This document shows, piece by piece, positions 34,730-42,205 of a stretch of 64,000 nt of DNA; the first letter of the stretch is position 1, and every line of letters starts with the position of its first letter. The position numbers were made by a program, and so were the translations under genes. The DNA is from Thermodesulfobacteriota bacterium. Lineage in GTDB: Bacteria; Desulfobacterota; BSN033; UBA1163. Location: the NCBI GenBank assembly GCA_026415035.1, contig JAOAHX010000005.1:62001-126000 (forward strand). The letters are read 5' to 3'. The notes beneath the pieces are model-generated. The model had not been told where the DNA came from. It saw only the letters and a list, made by a program, of their open reading frames with translations, and ran no database searches.

Positions 34730-36436
34730 TCATGGAGATGGATCGAGACAGGGACCTTGGGATCGTTTTAGCTCCTCCACGATCCCCTCCACGGTGAGGG
34801 CTTGGGTCCCCAACCAGTTGCTCAAACGCGCCACGGGAGGAGGCCGAAGGGAGGCCTGTTTCAATCTGGCCTCATCCGCAAAGACCGACCGAGTCTCTCC
34901 ATCCAAAAAGACGGAGCCCTCTTTCAGGACGATGGTCCGGGTCGCATACTCTGCCGCCACCCCCATCGAATGGGTAATGACGATGATGGTGTGCCCTTTC
35001 AAACGCAGCCCCCTCAACATCTCCATCATGCTCTTTTGGTGGAAGTAATCGAGGCCCGTGGTGGGTTCATCGAGGATGATCACGTCGGGACGGGTGGCCA
35101 GAACCGAGGCCACGGCCACGCGCTGTCGATCTCCTTTGGTCAGGCTGAAGGGATTCCGCTCCTCGTATCCCTGGAGCCCGACCGTTCTGAGCGCCTCGGT
35201 CACGCGTCTCTCGATGGTCCCCGGGGCCTCGCCCAGGGCCTTCAGCCCAAACCCCACCTCCTCCCGGACGGTCCTGGCGAAGATCTGATGGTCGGGGTTC
35301 TGGAAGACATAACCGACCAACCGTGCGAGGTCTCGATGACGGTAGCCGGTCGTTGGGCGGCCCCTGACCCACACCCGACCGGAGGTGGGTTTGAGGAGTC
35401 CGTTCAGGTGTTTCGCCAGGGTCGTCTTTCCCGAGCCATTCTGTCCAAGGATGGCTACGAACTCTCCCTCTTCGATGGCGAGATCGATGCCTTTCAAGGC
35501 CTCGATCGAATGGCGGGGGTAGGTGAATCTCAATCCCTCGACGATCAAGACCGGGGATCCCTTCGGCCCGGAATGGGGGCTTTGGGAGGGCTGATAAGGT
35601 TTAGGGGAGGCGAGGTTGGACCTCTCCATGCAGGCGATGGCCTCTTCGACGGTGAGAGGGGTTTCTGGCCACCCCATCCTTTTGAAGAAGTCGACCGTCG
35701 AAAGAGGCCCGATGCCGCAGGCCCTGAGCCTCTCTGGGTCTGAGAGGATCTCCTTAGGGGGTCCCTGGGCCACGAGCTCTCCCTCTCTCATCAGCCACAC
35801 CTGATCGGCCAGAAGGGCGGTCTCCGGCTCATGGTCGACGACGAGGAGGATCCGATTCTGTCTGCGGAGGGTTTCGGCCAGGGAGAGGACGGCTTCCCGG
35901 CCCGCCGGGTCGAGATCCGTGGTCGGCTCGTCCATCACAAGGATCTCAGGTTCCAGGGTGAGGACCGACCCGATGGCGAGGCGCTGTTTTTGGCCACCCG
36001 AGAGGGTGGCCGGTTCTCGCCTGCGAAGATTCTCAAGACCGATGAGGGGGAGGGTTCGAGCGATGCGGGCTTCGATTTCCTTCCTGGGGAGGCAGTGATT
36101 TTCAGGGCCGAAGGCCAATTCGAGTTCCACGTTGGTGGAGAAGAGCTGGGCCTCGAAGTCCTGGAGGACCAGCCCCACGAAGCGGGACATCTCCGCAACC
36201 GATCGGGTGGCAACCTCCCTCCCTTTGACCACCACGCGACCCTGGTAATCTCCCCTGAAAAATCTTGGCACAAGACCATTAAAAGAGGCGCAGAGGGTCG
36301 ACTTCCCTGCCCCACCGTGGCCCATGAGGACGATGAAGCGCCCTTCGTCGATCTCGGCGCAGATCTTAAGGAGCGAGGGGCGATGGCTCCTCTGATAGGT
36401 GAAGGAGAGGTTCTCCACGGAGATGGCAGGCCCCAT
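34730..36436 (-). CDS. ECF transporter fused ATPases (A-A')
   Basis: 568 residues carrying two ABC ATPase domains in one chain, about 1-245 and 290-530. Domain 1: Walker A GHGGAGKST, signature LSGGQKQRLAI, Walker B LVMDEPTTDLD. Domain 2: Walker A GQNGSGKTT, signature SLTKGDRQRVAVAS, Walker B IILDEPTTGLD. The LTKGD signature in domain 2 departs from LSGGQ but similar forms occur in fused EcfA chains. Fusion makes the pairing fixed. It lies between the S component and EcfT. Confidence 0.92.
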   Translation of the reverse strand: MGPAISVENLSFTYQRSHRPSLLKICAEIDEGRFIVLMGHGGAGKSTLCASFNGLVPRFFRGDYQGRVVVKGREVATRSVAEMSRFVGLVLQDFEAQLFSTNVELELAFGPENHCLPRKEIEARIARTLPLIGLENLRRREPATLSGGQKQRLAIGSVLTLEPEILVMDEPTTDLDPAGREAVLSLAETLRRQNRILLVVDHEPETALLADQVWLMREGELVAQGPPKEILSDPERLRACGIGPLSTVDFFKRMGWPETPLTVEEAIACMERSNLASPKPYQPSQSPHSGPKGSPVLIVEGLRFTYPRHSIEALKGIDLAIEEGEFVAILGQNGSGKTTLAKHLNGLLKPTSGRVWVRGRPTTGYRHRDLARLVGYVFQNPDHQIFARTVREEVGFGLKALGEAPGTIERRVTEALRTVGLQGYEERNPFSLTKGDRQRVAVASVLATRPDVIILDEPTTGLDYFHQKSMMEMLRGLRLKGHTIIVITHSMGVAAEYATRTIVLKEGSVFLDGETRSVFADEARLKQASLRPPPVARLSNWLGTQALTVEGIVEELKRSQGPCLDPSP

Positions 36437-36466
36437 AGGGTCGTTTTGGCCCTTTCTTCGGAAGAG

Positions 36467-37213
36467 TTACAAGAGGAGGCCCCCCAGGAGGATCGCGGCC
36501 GTAGAGATCCAGCCGATCGCCAGGGCGGGAAGGTCGGAGAGCATCCCTCCGGCGATCCCAAAGATCGAGCCGAGGGTTACCAACCAGGCGCCGAGGGGAC
36601 CGGCCAGGGGAAGGCCGATCTCTTCTTCCCCCATGACCTCCGGCCAAAAGAGGCCGAGTTGATCCTTGACGACGGGGTAGACCGAGAGGAAGAGGGCCAG
36701 GCCGATCAGGCTGCCGAGGGTGTCGTTGATGGTGATGATCTTTGAGAGGACGGCATAGGGGACGAGGCCGAGGGTATCGGCAAACGTGCTGATCACGATC
36801 GCACAGGAGGCACTCGAGATATAAGCGATGAGGAGGTAACTCGTCCAGCTCCGCCAGCTCCCCTTTCTCCATTCCCGCGAGGTCTCGGCGAAGGGGACGA
36901 GGGTCGTCCAGAGGGTATAGGGAAGATAACCGAGGAGGAAGTTCCCCACAAACCCTCCGATCGAACCGGGGCCGAAGGTCCCTCCGAAGAGATCTCCGAG
37001 GAGGTTTCCAAAGGCCGTGCCCCAAGCCCCAGCCGGGCCGAAGAGCAGGCCGAAGACCATCGGAAAGATATTGGCCACCCTCACCTCCGTGAAGCCCGGG
37101 ATGAGGGGGATGGCGGTCTTGAAGGCGAGGAGGGCGGCCGAATAGATGGCTGCGCAGACCGCTACCAGAAGGATCATCCGGGTGTTGTGCCACATGGTCC
37201 ATGCCGCTTTCAT
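36467..37213 (-). CDS. ECF transporter substrate-binding S component
   Basis: 248 residues with six or so membrane spans. The region VRVANIFPMVFGLLFGPAGAWGTAFGNLLGDLFGGTFGPGSIGGFVGNFLLGYLPYTLW has the glycine-rich loops of S components, with a resemblance to QueT-like ones. I cannot tell the vitamin or ion. No cobalamin, thiamine or preQ1 riboswitch is evident in the 156-base leader. yjbQ, a protein with weak thiamin-phosphate synthase activity in vitro, is divergent, a mild hint only. Confidence 0.8.
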   Translation of the reverse strand: MKAAWTMWHNTRMILLVAVCAAIYSAALLAFKTAIPLIPGFTEVRVANIFPMVFGLLFGPAGAWGTAFGNLLGDLFGGTFGPGSIGGFVGNFLLGYLPYTLWTTLVPFAETSREWRKGSWRSWTSYLLIAYISSASCAIVISTFADTLGLVPYAVLSKIITINDTLGSLIGLALFLSVYPVVKDQLGLFWPEVMGEEEIGLPLAGPLGAWLVTLGSIFGIAGGMLSDLPALAIGWISTAAILLGGLLL

Positions 37214-37255
37214 CGGGCCTTTGCTTCCTCCTTCTTCCCGATTCCGATGGGGTAA

Positions 37256-37284
37256 AGGATATCAAATCGCTCTGGGAAAATCAA
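37256..37284 (-). promoter_or_regulatory. Candidate promoter of ECF unit
   Basis: Minus strand TTGATT (37284-37279), 17-base spacer, TATCCT (37261-37256), about 43 bases before the S component ATG. Confidence 0.5.
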
Positions 37285-37306
37285 TGCGAAATCCCTCGGG
37301 ATGCGA

Positions 37307-37322
37307 TTGAGATTCTCCTCAA
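37307..37322. promoter_or_regulatory. Operator-like palindrome in divergent spacer
   Basis: TTGAG-N6-CTCAA, followed at once by a TATGAT (37325-37330) that could be the yjbQ -10 box. Its position between the ECF and yjbQ promoters would suit a shared repressor. Confidence 0.4.
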
Positions 37323-37369
37323 GTTATGATATGAGGAGATGATGTCATCCTCGGAGGGAGGGGAGGAAG

Positions 37370-37795
37370 ATGGGAGAGATCCTTTCCTTGCGAAGTTCGA
37401 AACGCACGGAGTTCATCGAGATCACCCGGCAAGTGGCAGAGATCGTCCAGAGGTCGGGCGTCAAGGAGGGGATTTGCTGTCTCTACGTCCCCCACACGAC
37501 CGCGGCCGTCACCATCAATGAAAATGCCGATCCGAGCGTTCCAAGAGACATCCTGATGGCCCTCAACAAGATCGTCCCCTTCGAAGACCGCTACGAACAT
37601 ACCGAGGGGAATGCGGCAGCCCATATCAAGTCGAGCCTGATCGGTTGCTCCCAAACCCTCTTGATCGAATCAGGCCGGCTGCTGCTCGGGACCTGGCAAG
37701 GGATCTTCTTCTGTGAATTCGATGGGCCCCGCAGCCGACAGGTTCATGTCAGGGTCGTGGCCAGTGGCCCGATCGAACGACATGGCCAGGGGTGA
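37370..37795 (+). CDS. yjbQ: YjbQ family (UPF0047) protein
   Basis: 141 residues. The family motifs are present: VPHTTAAVTINENADPSV (about 42-59), AHIKSSLIGCSQTLLIESGRLLLGTWQGIFFCEFDGPR. Members form trimers and have weak thiamin-phosphate synthase activity in vitro; the physiological role is unknown. ATG at 37370 follows GGAGGGAGGGGAGGAAG. The stop overlaps the phosphatase gene by four bases (GTGA), so both are made together. Confidence 0.92.
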   Translation: MGEILSLRSSKRTEFIEITRQVAEIVQRSGVKEGICCLYVPHTTAAVTINENADPSVPRDILMALNKIVPFEDRYEHTEGNAAAHIKSSLIGCSQTLLIESGRLLLGTWQGIFFCEFDGPRSRQVHVRVVASGPIERHGQG

Positions 37796-38586
37796 ATCTT
37801 CCGGCGCGGCGAACGATGATCCTCGAAGATCTTTGCGATCAGGTGCGGAGGGTAGTCGAGGGAGAGCCCCGGCTGATTCAGCTCCCCTCCGAAGGGAAGG
37901 TCGTCTTCGTGGGAGATACCCATGGGGACCTGGAGGCCTCCGAGAGGGTGATCGATCGTTACCTGAGGGAGCCTTACCGGATCGTCTTCTTAGGAGATTA
38001 TGTCGATCGGGGAGACGACTCGGAAGGGAATATTCAATTCCTGTTCCGGATGAAACGGGACCATCCCGAGGAGATCTTTCTCCTGGCCGGCAATCACGAA
38101 GGGTTTATGACCAAACCCCTCTACCCGGCCGATTTCTGGGAATCCCTCCCGGCGAGGAAGAGGAGGCTCTATGACCAGGTCTTCTCCGCCTTGCCGCTCT
38201 GTGCGACCTCCTCCAACGGGGTGATCGCCCTCCACGGCGCCCTTCCGGATTTAAGGGTTCTGGAGGAGCTGAACCGGATCGAATGGGGGGACTCGAACTG
38301 GGACAGGATCGTCTGGGGCGATTTCGTCGAGGCCGGAGGGGATTTTCTCGGCCAGCCCTGGGGGAGGCCCCAATTCGGGGGAGACTATTTCTGCCGGCTC
38401 ATGGAAAGGTACCAAAAGCGGTTGTTGATCCGTTCCCATCAACCCAACGCTCCTACCTTGATGTTTCAAGACCGCTGTATTACGATTTTTACCTCCCGCG
38501 CCTATCCCCTGGCGAGGACGATCGTGGTGGCCGACATGGAAAAGGAGATACGGGGGGCAGGCGATGTCAGGATCGAGAGGATCTGA
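37792..38586 (+). CDS. PPP-type metallophosphoesterase
   Basis: 264 residues of the serine/threonine protein phosphatase (calcineurin-like) family. Metal-binding motifs in order: GDTHGDLEAS (about 43-52), FLGDYVDRGDD (about 70-80), LLAGNHEGF (about 102-110), and later His residues in ALHGAL and IRSHQPN. All signature residues of the PPP class are there. The start is taken as GTG overlapping the yjbQ stop (GTGA); ATG at 37816 is the alternative. Target proteins or nucleotides unknown. Confidence 0.88.
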   Translation: MNLPARRTMILEDLCDQVRRVVEGEPRLIQLPSEGKVVFVGDTHGDLEASERVIDRYLREPYRIVFLGDYVDRGDDSEGNIQFLFRMKRDHPEEIFLLAGNHEGFMTKPLYPADFWESLPARKRRLYDQVFSALPLCATSSNGVIALHGALPDLRVLEELNRIEWGDSNWDRIVWGDFVEAGGDFLGQPWGRPQFGGDYFCRLMERYQKRLLIRSHQPNAPTLMFQDRCITIFTSRAYPLARTIVVADMEKEIRGAGDVRIERI

Positions 38587-38661
38587 CCGCCTTAGGGTTT
38601 CTCCCTATCTCAGGGAGGCTTGAGCCTCGATCGGGGCTCGATTTGAACAGGGAGAAGGCGG
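38587..38661 (+). other. Structured spacer, possible RNA element
   Basis: Begins right after the phosphatase stop. CCGCCTT (38587-38593) and CTCCCT (38601-38606) pair with AGGGAGAAGGCGG (38649-38661), leaving a seven-base bulge. Inside, GAGGC-TTGA-GCCTC and the alternative GAGCC/GGCTC pairing around CGATCG compete. No T-run follows. It could be a leader for the HAD gene or an intergenic stem. Confidence 0.4.
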
Positions 38662-38685
38662 AGGGTTGAGGAGGGGATTTTTGCC

Positions 38686-39333
38686 TTGGTACGAATCGTT
38701 TCCTTCGATATGGACGGGACGTTAGTGGATCCAGAATTTACCGATTGGGTCTGGCTTCACGGGATCCCCGAACTTTATGCCCGAAAGCATGGCCATAGCT
38801 TCTCCGAGGCCAAGGCCCTTGTGGTGGAGGAATATCGGAAGGTGGGCGAGGCTGCGGTGGAGTGGTATGACATTCAATACTGGTTCCGAAGGTTTGAGCT
38901 CGAGGAGGATTGGGAGACCTTGATGAGGCGATATGCGGACAAGATCATCGCCTATGAGGACAGCCATCCCACCTTGGAGCGCTTGAAGGGGAGGTATTCC
39001 CTCATCCTCTCCTCGAATGCTGGCAGGGAGTTCATTCAGATCGAGATGGAGGTGGCCGGCCTGAAGAACTACTTCGAACATCTCTTTTCCGCCACCTCGG
39101 ACTTCGGGGTGGTGAAGAAGACCCCTCAGTTTTACCTAAGGATCTGTGAGATCCTCCAGGTCGAGCCCAACGAGATCCTCCATGTCGGCGACCACTACGA
39201 ATTCGATTATCTCATCCCCCGCTCTGTGGGCATTCAGGCCTACTTTCTGGACCGCGCCGGAAAACAGGACGGAGACTCGGTCCTATCGGATTTGAGAGAA
39301 CTCGAAAGAAGGCTTCCCCTCCGTTCCCCTTAA
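38686..39333 (+). CDS. HAD-family hydrolase
   Basis: 215 residues with the four HAD motifs: FDMDGTLV (nucleophile Asp near residue 8), LILSSNA, KKTPQFYL (Lys) and HVGDHYEFDYLIP. The cap inserted after motif 1 is helical (C1 type). Substrate not predictable: phosphatase on a small metabolite is most likely. The start seems to be TTG at 38686, with GAGGAGGGG eight bases upstream; no ATG fits before motif 1. Confidence 0.85.
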   Translation: MVRIVSFDMDGTLVDPEFTDWVWLHGIPELYARKHGHSFSEAKALVVEEYRKVGEAAVEWYDIQYWFRRFELEEDWETLMRRYADKIIAYEDSHPTLERLKGRYSLILSSNAGREFIQIEMEVAGLKNYFEHLFSATSDFGVVKKTPQFYLRICEILQVEPNEILHVGDHYEFDYLIPRSVGIQAYFLDRAGKQDGDSVLSDLRELERRLPLRSP

Positions 39334-39418
39334 CCCCCCTCCCCTCCAAAGCGAGATTGAAAGGGCAATCCCCTTTATGGTAGGATTCTGAGCGGAGCGT
39401 CAAAAGGAGGAAGAGCGG

Positions 39419-40819
39419 ATGGCATCGAGCCCGAGGATTTTGGTGGTCGATGACGAGGCGATCGTCTGCGAAAGCTGTCAGAGGATCCTCGAAGACGAGG
39501 GGTTGGAAGTGGAGACGGCCCTGAGCGGGGCCGAGGCCTTCGCCAAGATGAGGGAGAATCCCTACGATATCGTCATCACCGACCTGAAGATGCCGGGCAT
39601 CGACGGAATGGAGGTCCTCCGGACGATCAAAAGGGAGTATCCGGATACGATCGTGATCATGATCACCGGCTTTTCGACCGTGGAGACCGCGGTGGAAGCC
39701 ATGAAATTGGGTGCCTTCGACTACATCCCCAAACCCTTTACCCCCGACGAGGTCTCCGTCGTGGTCAAAAAGGCGATCGAGCAGAAGAAGCTCCTGCTCG
39801 AGAATGTTTATCTCCGACAGGAACTCCAGGAAAAATACGGGTTTCATAATATCATCGGGAAAAGCAAAAAGATGCAGGAGATTTACCGGATCATCGCCAA
39901 GGTGGCTCCCACCGACAGCACGGTCCTCATCCACGGTCAGAGCGGGACGGGCAAAGAACTGATCGCCAGGGCAATCCACTATAACAGCCCCCGACGAGAC
40001 AAACAGTTCGTGACCGTCGATTGTGCCGTCCTGGCCGAGAATCTCCTCGAGAGCGAGCTGTTCGGCCATATCCGGGGCTCGTTTACCGGCGCGGTGACGA
40101 CCAAACCCGGCCTTTTCGAGGTGGCCGATGGAGGAACGCTCTTCCTCGATGAGATCGGCAACATCAGTTTGGCCATCCAAGCAAAACTCCTGAGGGTGCT
40201 CCAGGAGAGGGAGTTCACGCCCGTCGGGGGCACCAAATCCAAAAAGGTCGACATTCGCCTCATCGCGGCCACCAATAAAGACCTGGAAAAGATGATCCAG
40301 GAGGGGACCTTTCGGGAAGACCTCTATTATCGACTGAACATCGTCCCGATCTTTCTTCCCCCCTTGAAGGAGCGGCAGGAGGATATTCCCGCCTTGGCCA
40401 TGCATTTTCTCAAAAAGTACTCTGAGGAGATGGGAAAGTCGATCAAGGGGTTTACTCCGGAAGCGATGGAGAGGCTCATGAAATACCCATGGCCTGGCAA
40501 TGTCCGGGAGCTCGAAAACGTGATCGAACGCACGGTGGTGATGATGGACGAAGAGATGGTTCGAGTAGAGCATCTGATCCTGCCGGGCCAGAAAAGGGCA
40601 GAGGAGATCGAGCGCATCCCGATGACGAGCGAAGAGTTGAAGGAGATCAAGAAGCAACTGAGGGAGAAAGCGGTGGAGGAGGTCGAAAGGGCCTTTGTGA
40701 TCAAGGCCCTCGAGAGGAACCAATGGAATGTGACCAGGGCCGCAGAGGAGGTGGGGATGTTACGGCCCAATTTCCAGGCGCTGATGAGAAAATATGGTTT
40801 AAGAGTCCGGGAAGACTAA
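39419..40819 (+). CDS. NtrC-family sigma-54 activator (response regulator)
   Basis: 466 residues in the classic order: receiver domain (1-120; DDE at 11-13, phospho-Asp55, Lys105), AAA+ domain (145-380; Walker A GQSGTGKE 173-180, sigma-54 contact loop GSFTGA 220-225, Walker [12 protein letters not shown]), and a Fis-type helix-turn-helix near 430-458 ([25 protein letters not shown]). The GAFTGA loop has Ser for the first Ala, a change seen in some active members. No kinase gene is adjacent. The nearest sigma-54-type promoter is B, 490 bases after its stop. ATG follows AAAAGGAGG. Confidence 0.94.
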   Translation: MASSPRILVVDDEAIVCESCQRILEDEGLEVETALSGAEAFAKMRENPYDIVITDLKMPGIDGMEVLRTIKREYPDTIVIMITGFSTVETAVEAMKLGAFDYIPKPFTPDEVSVVVKKAIEQKKLLLENVYLRQELQEKYGFHNIIGKSKKMQEIYRIIAKVAPTDSTVLIHGQSGTGKELIARAIHYNSPRRDKQFVTVDCAVLAENLLESELFGHIRGSFTGAVTTKPGLFEVADGGTLFLDEIGNISLAIQAKLLRVLQEREFTPVGGTKSKKVDIRLIAATNKDLEKMIQEGTFREDLYYRLNIVPIFLPPLKERQEDIPALAMHFLKKYSEEMGKSIKGFTPEAMERLMKYPWPGNVRELENVIERTVVMMDEEMVRVEHLILPGQKRAEEIERIPMTSEELKEIKKQLREKAVEEVERAFVIKALERNQWNVTRAAEEVGMLRPNFQALMRKYGLRVRED

Positions 40820-40882
40820 GGCAATAAATATTCCCGTCGAGACTGTCCCGAAACATAGGCATGATCGGAAGAGCTTGAACCG

Positions 40883-41089
40883 GTGTCTGATTTCTTTAAA
40901 TGGCTGATTATGGGTTGGTCATTTGTGGTGGTCGGGATAGCGGCCTTAGGCCTTGTCCTCATTGTTAAGTATGGGGAGATCAAAAAAATTGAGACCGATG
41001 ATGTAACTCTCTGTTTTATTATTACTTTTTTCTGTTGGCTCATCCCCATCATCGCCTTTTCCATCCTCGCCAGGACGCTCGGCTTTTAA
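40883..41089 (+). CDS. Small two-span membrane protein
   Basis: 68 residues from GTG 40883: first span about 8-28 (LIMGWSFVVVGIAALGLVLIV), a short charged loop KYGEIKKIETDD, second span about 42-64. No family recognised. Base composition is more AT-rich than its neighbours. The ribosome site is weak (GGAAGAG). It sits between the sigma-54 activator and the AT-rich control region; its coding status rests on the continuous membrane pattern. Confidence 0.5.
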   Translation: MSDFFKWLIMGWSFVVVGIAALGLVLIVKYGEIKKIETDDVTLCFIITFFCWLIPIIAFSILARTLGF

Positions 41090-41203
41090 AGTCTTTTTCA
41101 TCAGGATTTTTAGGCGCAAAGATTGTATATTTTTTTTATTTTTAAAAAAAGATAAAAGATTATGGAAAAATTACCCCATTTTTGTTCAGAATTTCTCAAA
41201 TTG

Positions 41204-41224
41204 ATGTATAATAATTTTATACAT
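41204..41224. promoter_or_regulatory. Enhancer palindrome upstream of sigma-54 site B
   Basis: ATGTATAA-N5-TTATACAT, perfect 8-base arms. Its right half ATTTTATAC starts 97 bases before the -24 GG, the same distance as the matching ATTTTATAC in region A. The position, about 110-130 bases before the expected transcript start, is usual for NtrC-type activator sites. It lies in an AT-rich 336-base non-coding stretch (41090-41425). Confidence 0.6.
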
Positions 41225-41243
41225 AATGGCGTGGATGGGTATT

Positions 41244-41260
41244 CCGGGTACCAATTAAAT
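41244..41260 (+). promoter_or_regulatory. Block shared with region A
   Basis: CCGGGTACCAATTAAAT is 13/17 identical to CCGAGGGCCAATAAAAT at 9546-9562, at nearly the same distance from the promoter (one base shift). A GTGG lies a little upstream in both. It overlaps the palindrome TTAAATATTTAA (41255-41266). Confidence 0.5.
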
Positions 41261-41269
41261 ATTTAATAA

Positions 41270-41282
41270 AATCAAAATGTTA
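41270..41282 (+). promoter_or_regulatory. IHF site, region B
   Basis: AATCAAAATGTTA is an exact match to WATCAANNNNTTR. It ends 29 bases before the -24 GG and lies between the enhancer palindrome and the promoter. Confidence 0.65.
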
Positions 41283-41309
41283 AATCTGAAAGAGAAGTAA
41301 ATTTAAGGT

Positions 41310-41325
41310 TGGCATTTGAAATGCA
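41310..41325 (+). promoter_or_regulatory. Sigma-54 (-24/-12) promoter B
   Basis: TGGCATT-TGAA-ATGCA with GG (41311-41312), ten bases, GC (41323-41324). Three changes from TGGCACG-N4-TTGCA. Expected start near 41336, giving a leader of about 90 bases that includes a small GGAGG/CCTCC hairpin (41345-41365). Confidence 0.65.
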
Positions 41326-41425
41326 AAAAAATTTTAAAAAACGAGGAGGCCTTTAAGATACCTCCGGCCAACTCGGGATCGAGACGAATAGGCCTTCAAA
41401 TTGGTAGGAAAGGAAGGGTGGCAAG

Positions 41426-41671
41426 GTGAAAAGAGTTTTTGGATTACTCTCCCTCATGCTCGTGTTCGGCCTCTCCCTCTTTACGCTTGGAATTGCCCAT
41501 ATAGGGGGAATCAAAGGTGTGGGGCTGATCGGGATGTGGTTCTTTTATACTTTTGGCACGATCATCGTCTTAGCCCAGTTGATTCCGGCGGGCATTGTTC
41601 TGTTCGGGTTCATCGCAACCGGCATCTCTTCATATAGGAATAGAGAAGAAAGGCCAGTACCGGTGGTTTAA
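41426..41671 (+). CDS. Small two-span membrane protein under sigma-54 promoter
   Basis: 81 residues from GTG 41426. Span 1 about 5-27 (FGLLSLMLVFGLSLFTLGIAH), span 2 about 40-68 (FYTFGTIIVLAQLIPAGIVLFGFIATGI), then a charged tail SSYRNREERPVPVV. No family recognised and no clear similarity to the 36- and 50-residue proteins behind promoter A beyond being small and membrane-bound. The ribosome site is AGGAAGG. It is the first gene after promoter B and 105 bases before the receiver protein. Confidence 0.65.
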   Translation: MKRVFGLLSLMLVFGLSLFTLGIAHIGGIKGVGLIGMWFFYTFGTIIVLAQLIPAGIVLFGFIATGISSYRNREERPVPVV

Positions 41672-41776
41672 GCTCCCCCGAAGCTCCTTCCTCCTCTGGA
41701 ACCAAGGATGGTGGGGGTTGGTCCGGGTCAAATTGGAATGGGCTTTTGAGGGGAGGATCCGATCCAGGGATGAGCG

Positions 41777-42205
41777 ATGAAGTCAAACATGATCCTCATT
41801 GCCTATCAGGATGATTTAGGCCTCCGTTCGCTGACCACCTTTTTCCACGGCCTTGGTTATAGGATTGAAACGGCAAGGACCATCAGCGAGATGATCCCAA
41901 AAGTCAGAAAAGGGAAGAGCGATGTCCTGCTCTTGGACGACGAGTTGGAAGGGGTGAAGGCCTTCGATCTGGTTCCCCTCTTGAAACATATTCGGCCGAG
42001 ACTCCAGGTGATCGTCGTCTCTTCCGAGACCTCCCTGGAGAAGGTGAAGCGACTCAGGGAGGCGGGGATCTTCTACCACGCAACGAAGCCGATCGATCTC
42101 GAAGAGGTGAGGTCCGCGGTGGGTTGCGCCTTTGAGAAAATCGAAAGGGAAGGCCTGAAAGCAAGAGGTATTCCTTTTTGGGTCCCAGGGAGGGTTCCAG
42201 CATGA
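41777..42205 (+). CDS. Stand-alone receiver-domain protein
   Basis: 142 residues, a single CheY-like domain without output domain. Acidic pocket Asp12-Asp13, likely phospho-Asp54 in VLLLDDELEG, Ser/Thr in VVSSET (81-85) and Lys104 in HATKPID are all in place; a short basic tail follows. It ends in ATGA overlap with the cytochrome c gene, so both are translated together. This suggests that the receiver works with or controls the redox complex, perhaps by contact. Which kinase feeds it is unknown. Confidence 0.85.
   Translation: MKSNMILIAYQDDLGLRSLTTFFHGLGYRIETARTISEMIPKVRKGKSDVLLLDDELEGVKAFDLVPLLKHIRPRLQVIVVSSETSLEKVKRLREAGIFYHATKPIDLEEVRSAVGCAFEKIEREGLKARGIPFWVPGRVPA

Noticed and set aside
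37214-37369. Cobalamin, thiamin or preQ1 riboswitch before the ECF S component
   Set aside because: None of the conserved cores (cobalamin box, thi box, preQ1 pseudoknot) is visible in this 156-base spacer.
41274-41360. Very short frames (7 and 11 codons) in the AT-rich control region
   Set aside because: They overlap the IHF and sigma-54 elements, lie upstream of or at the expected transcript start, and have no ribosome site.
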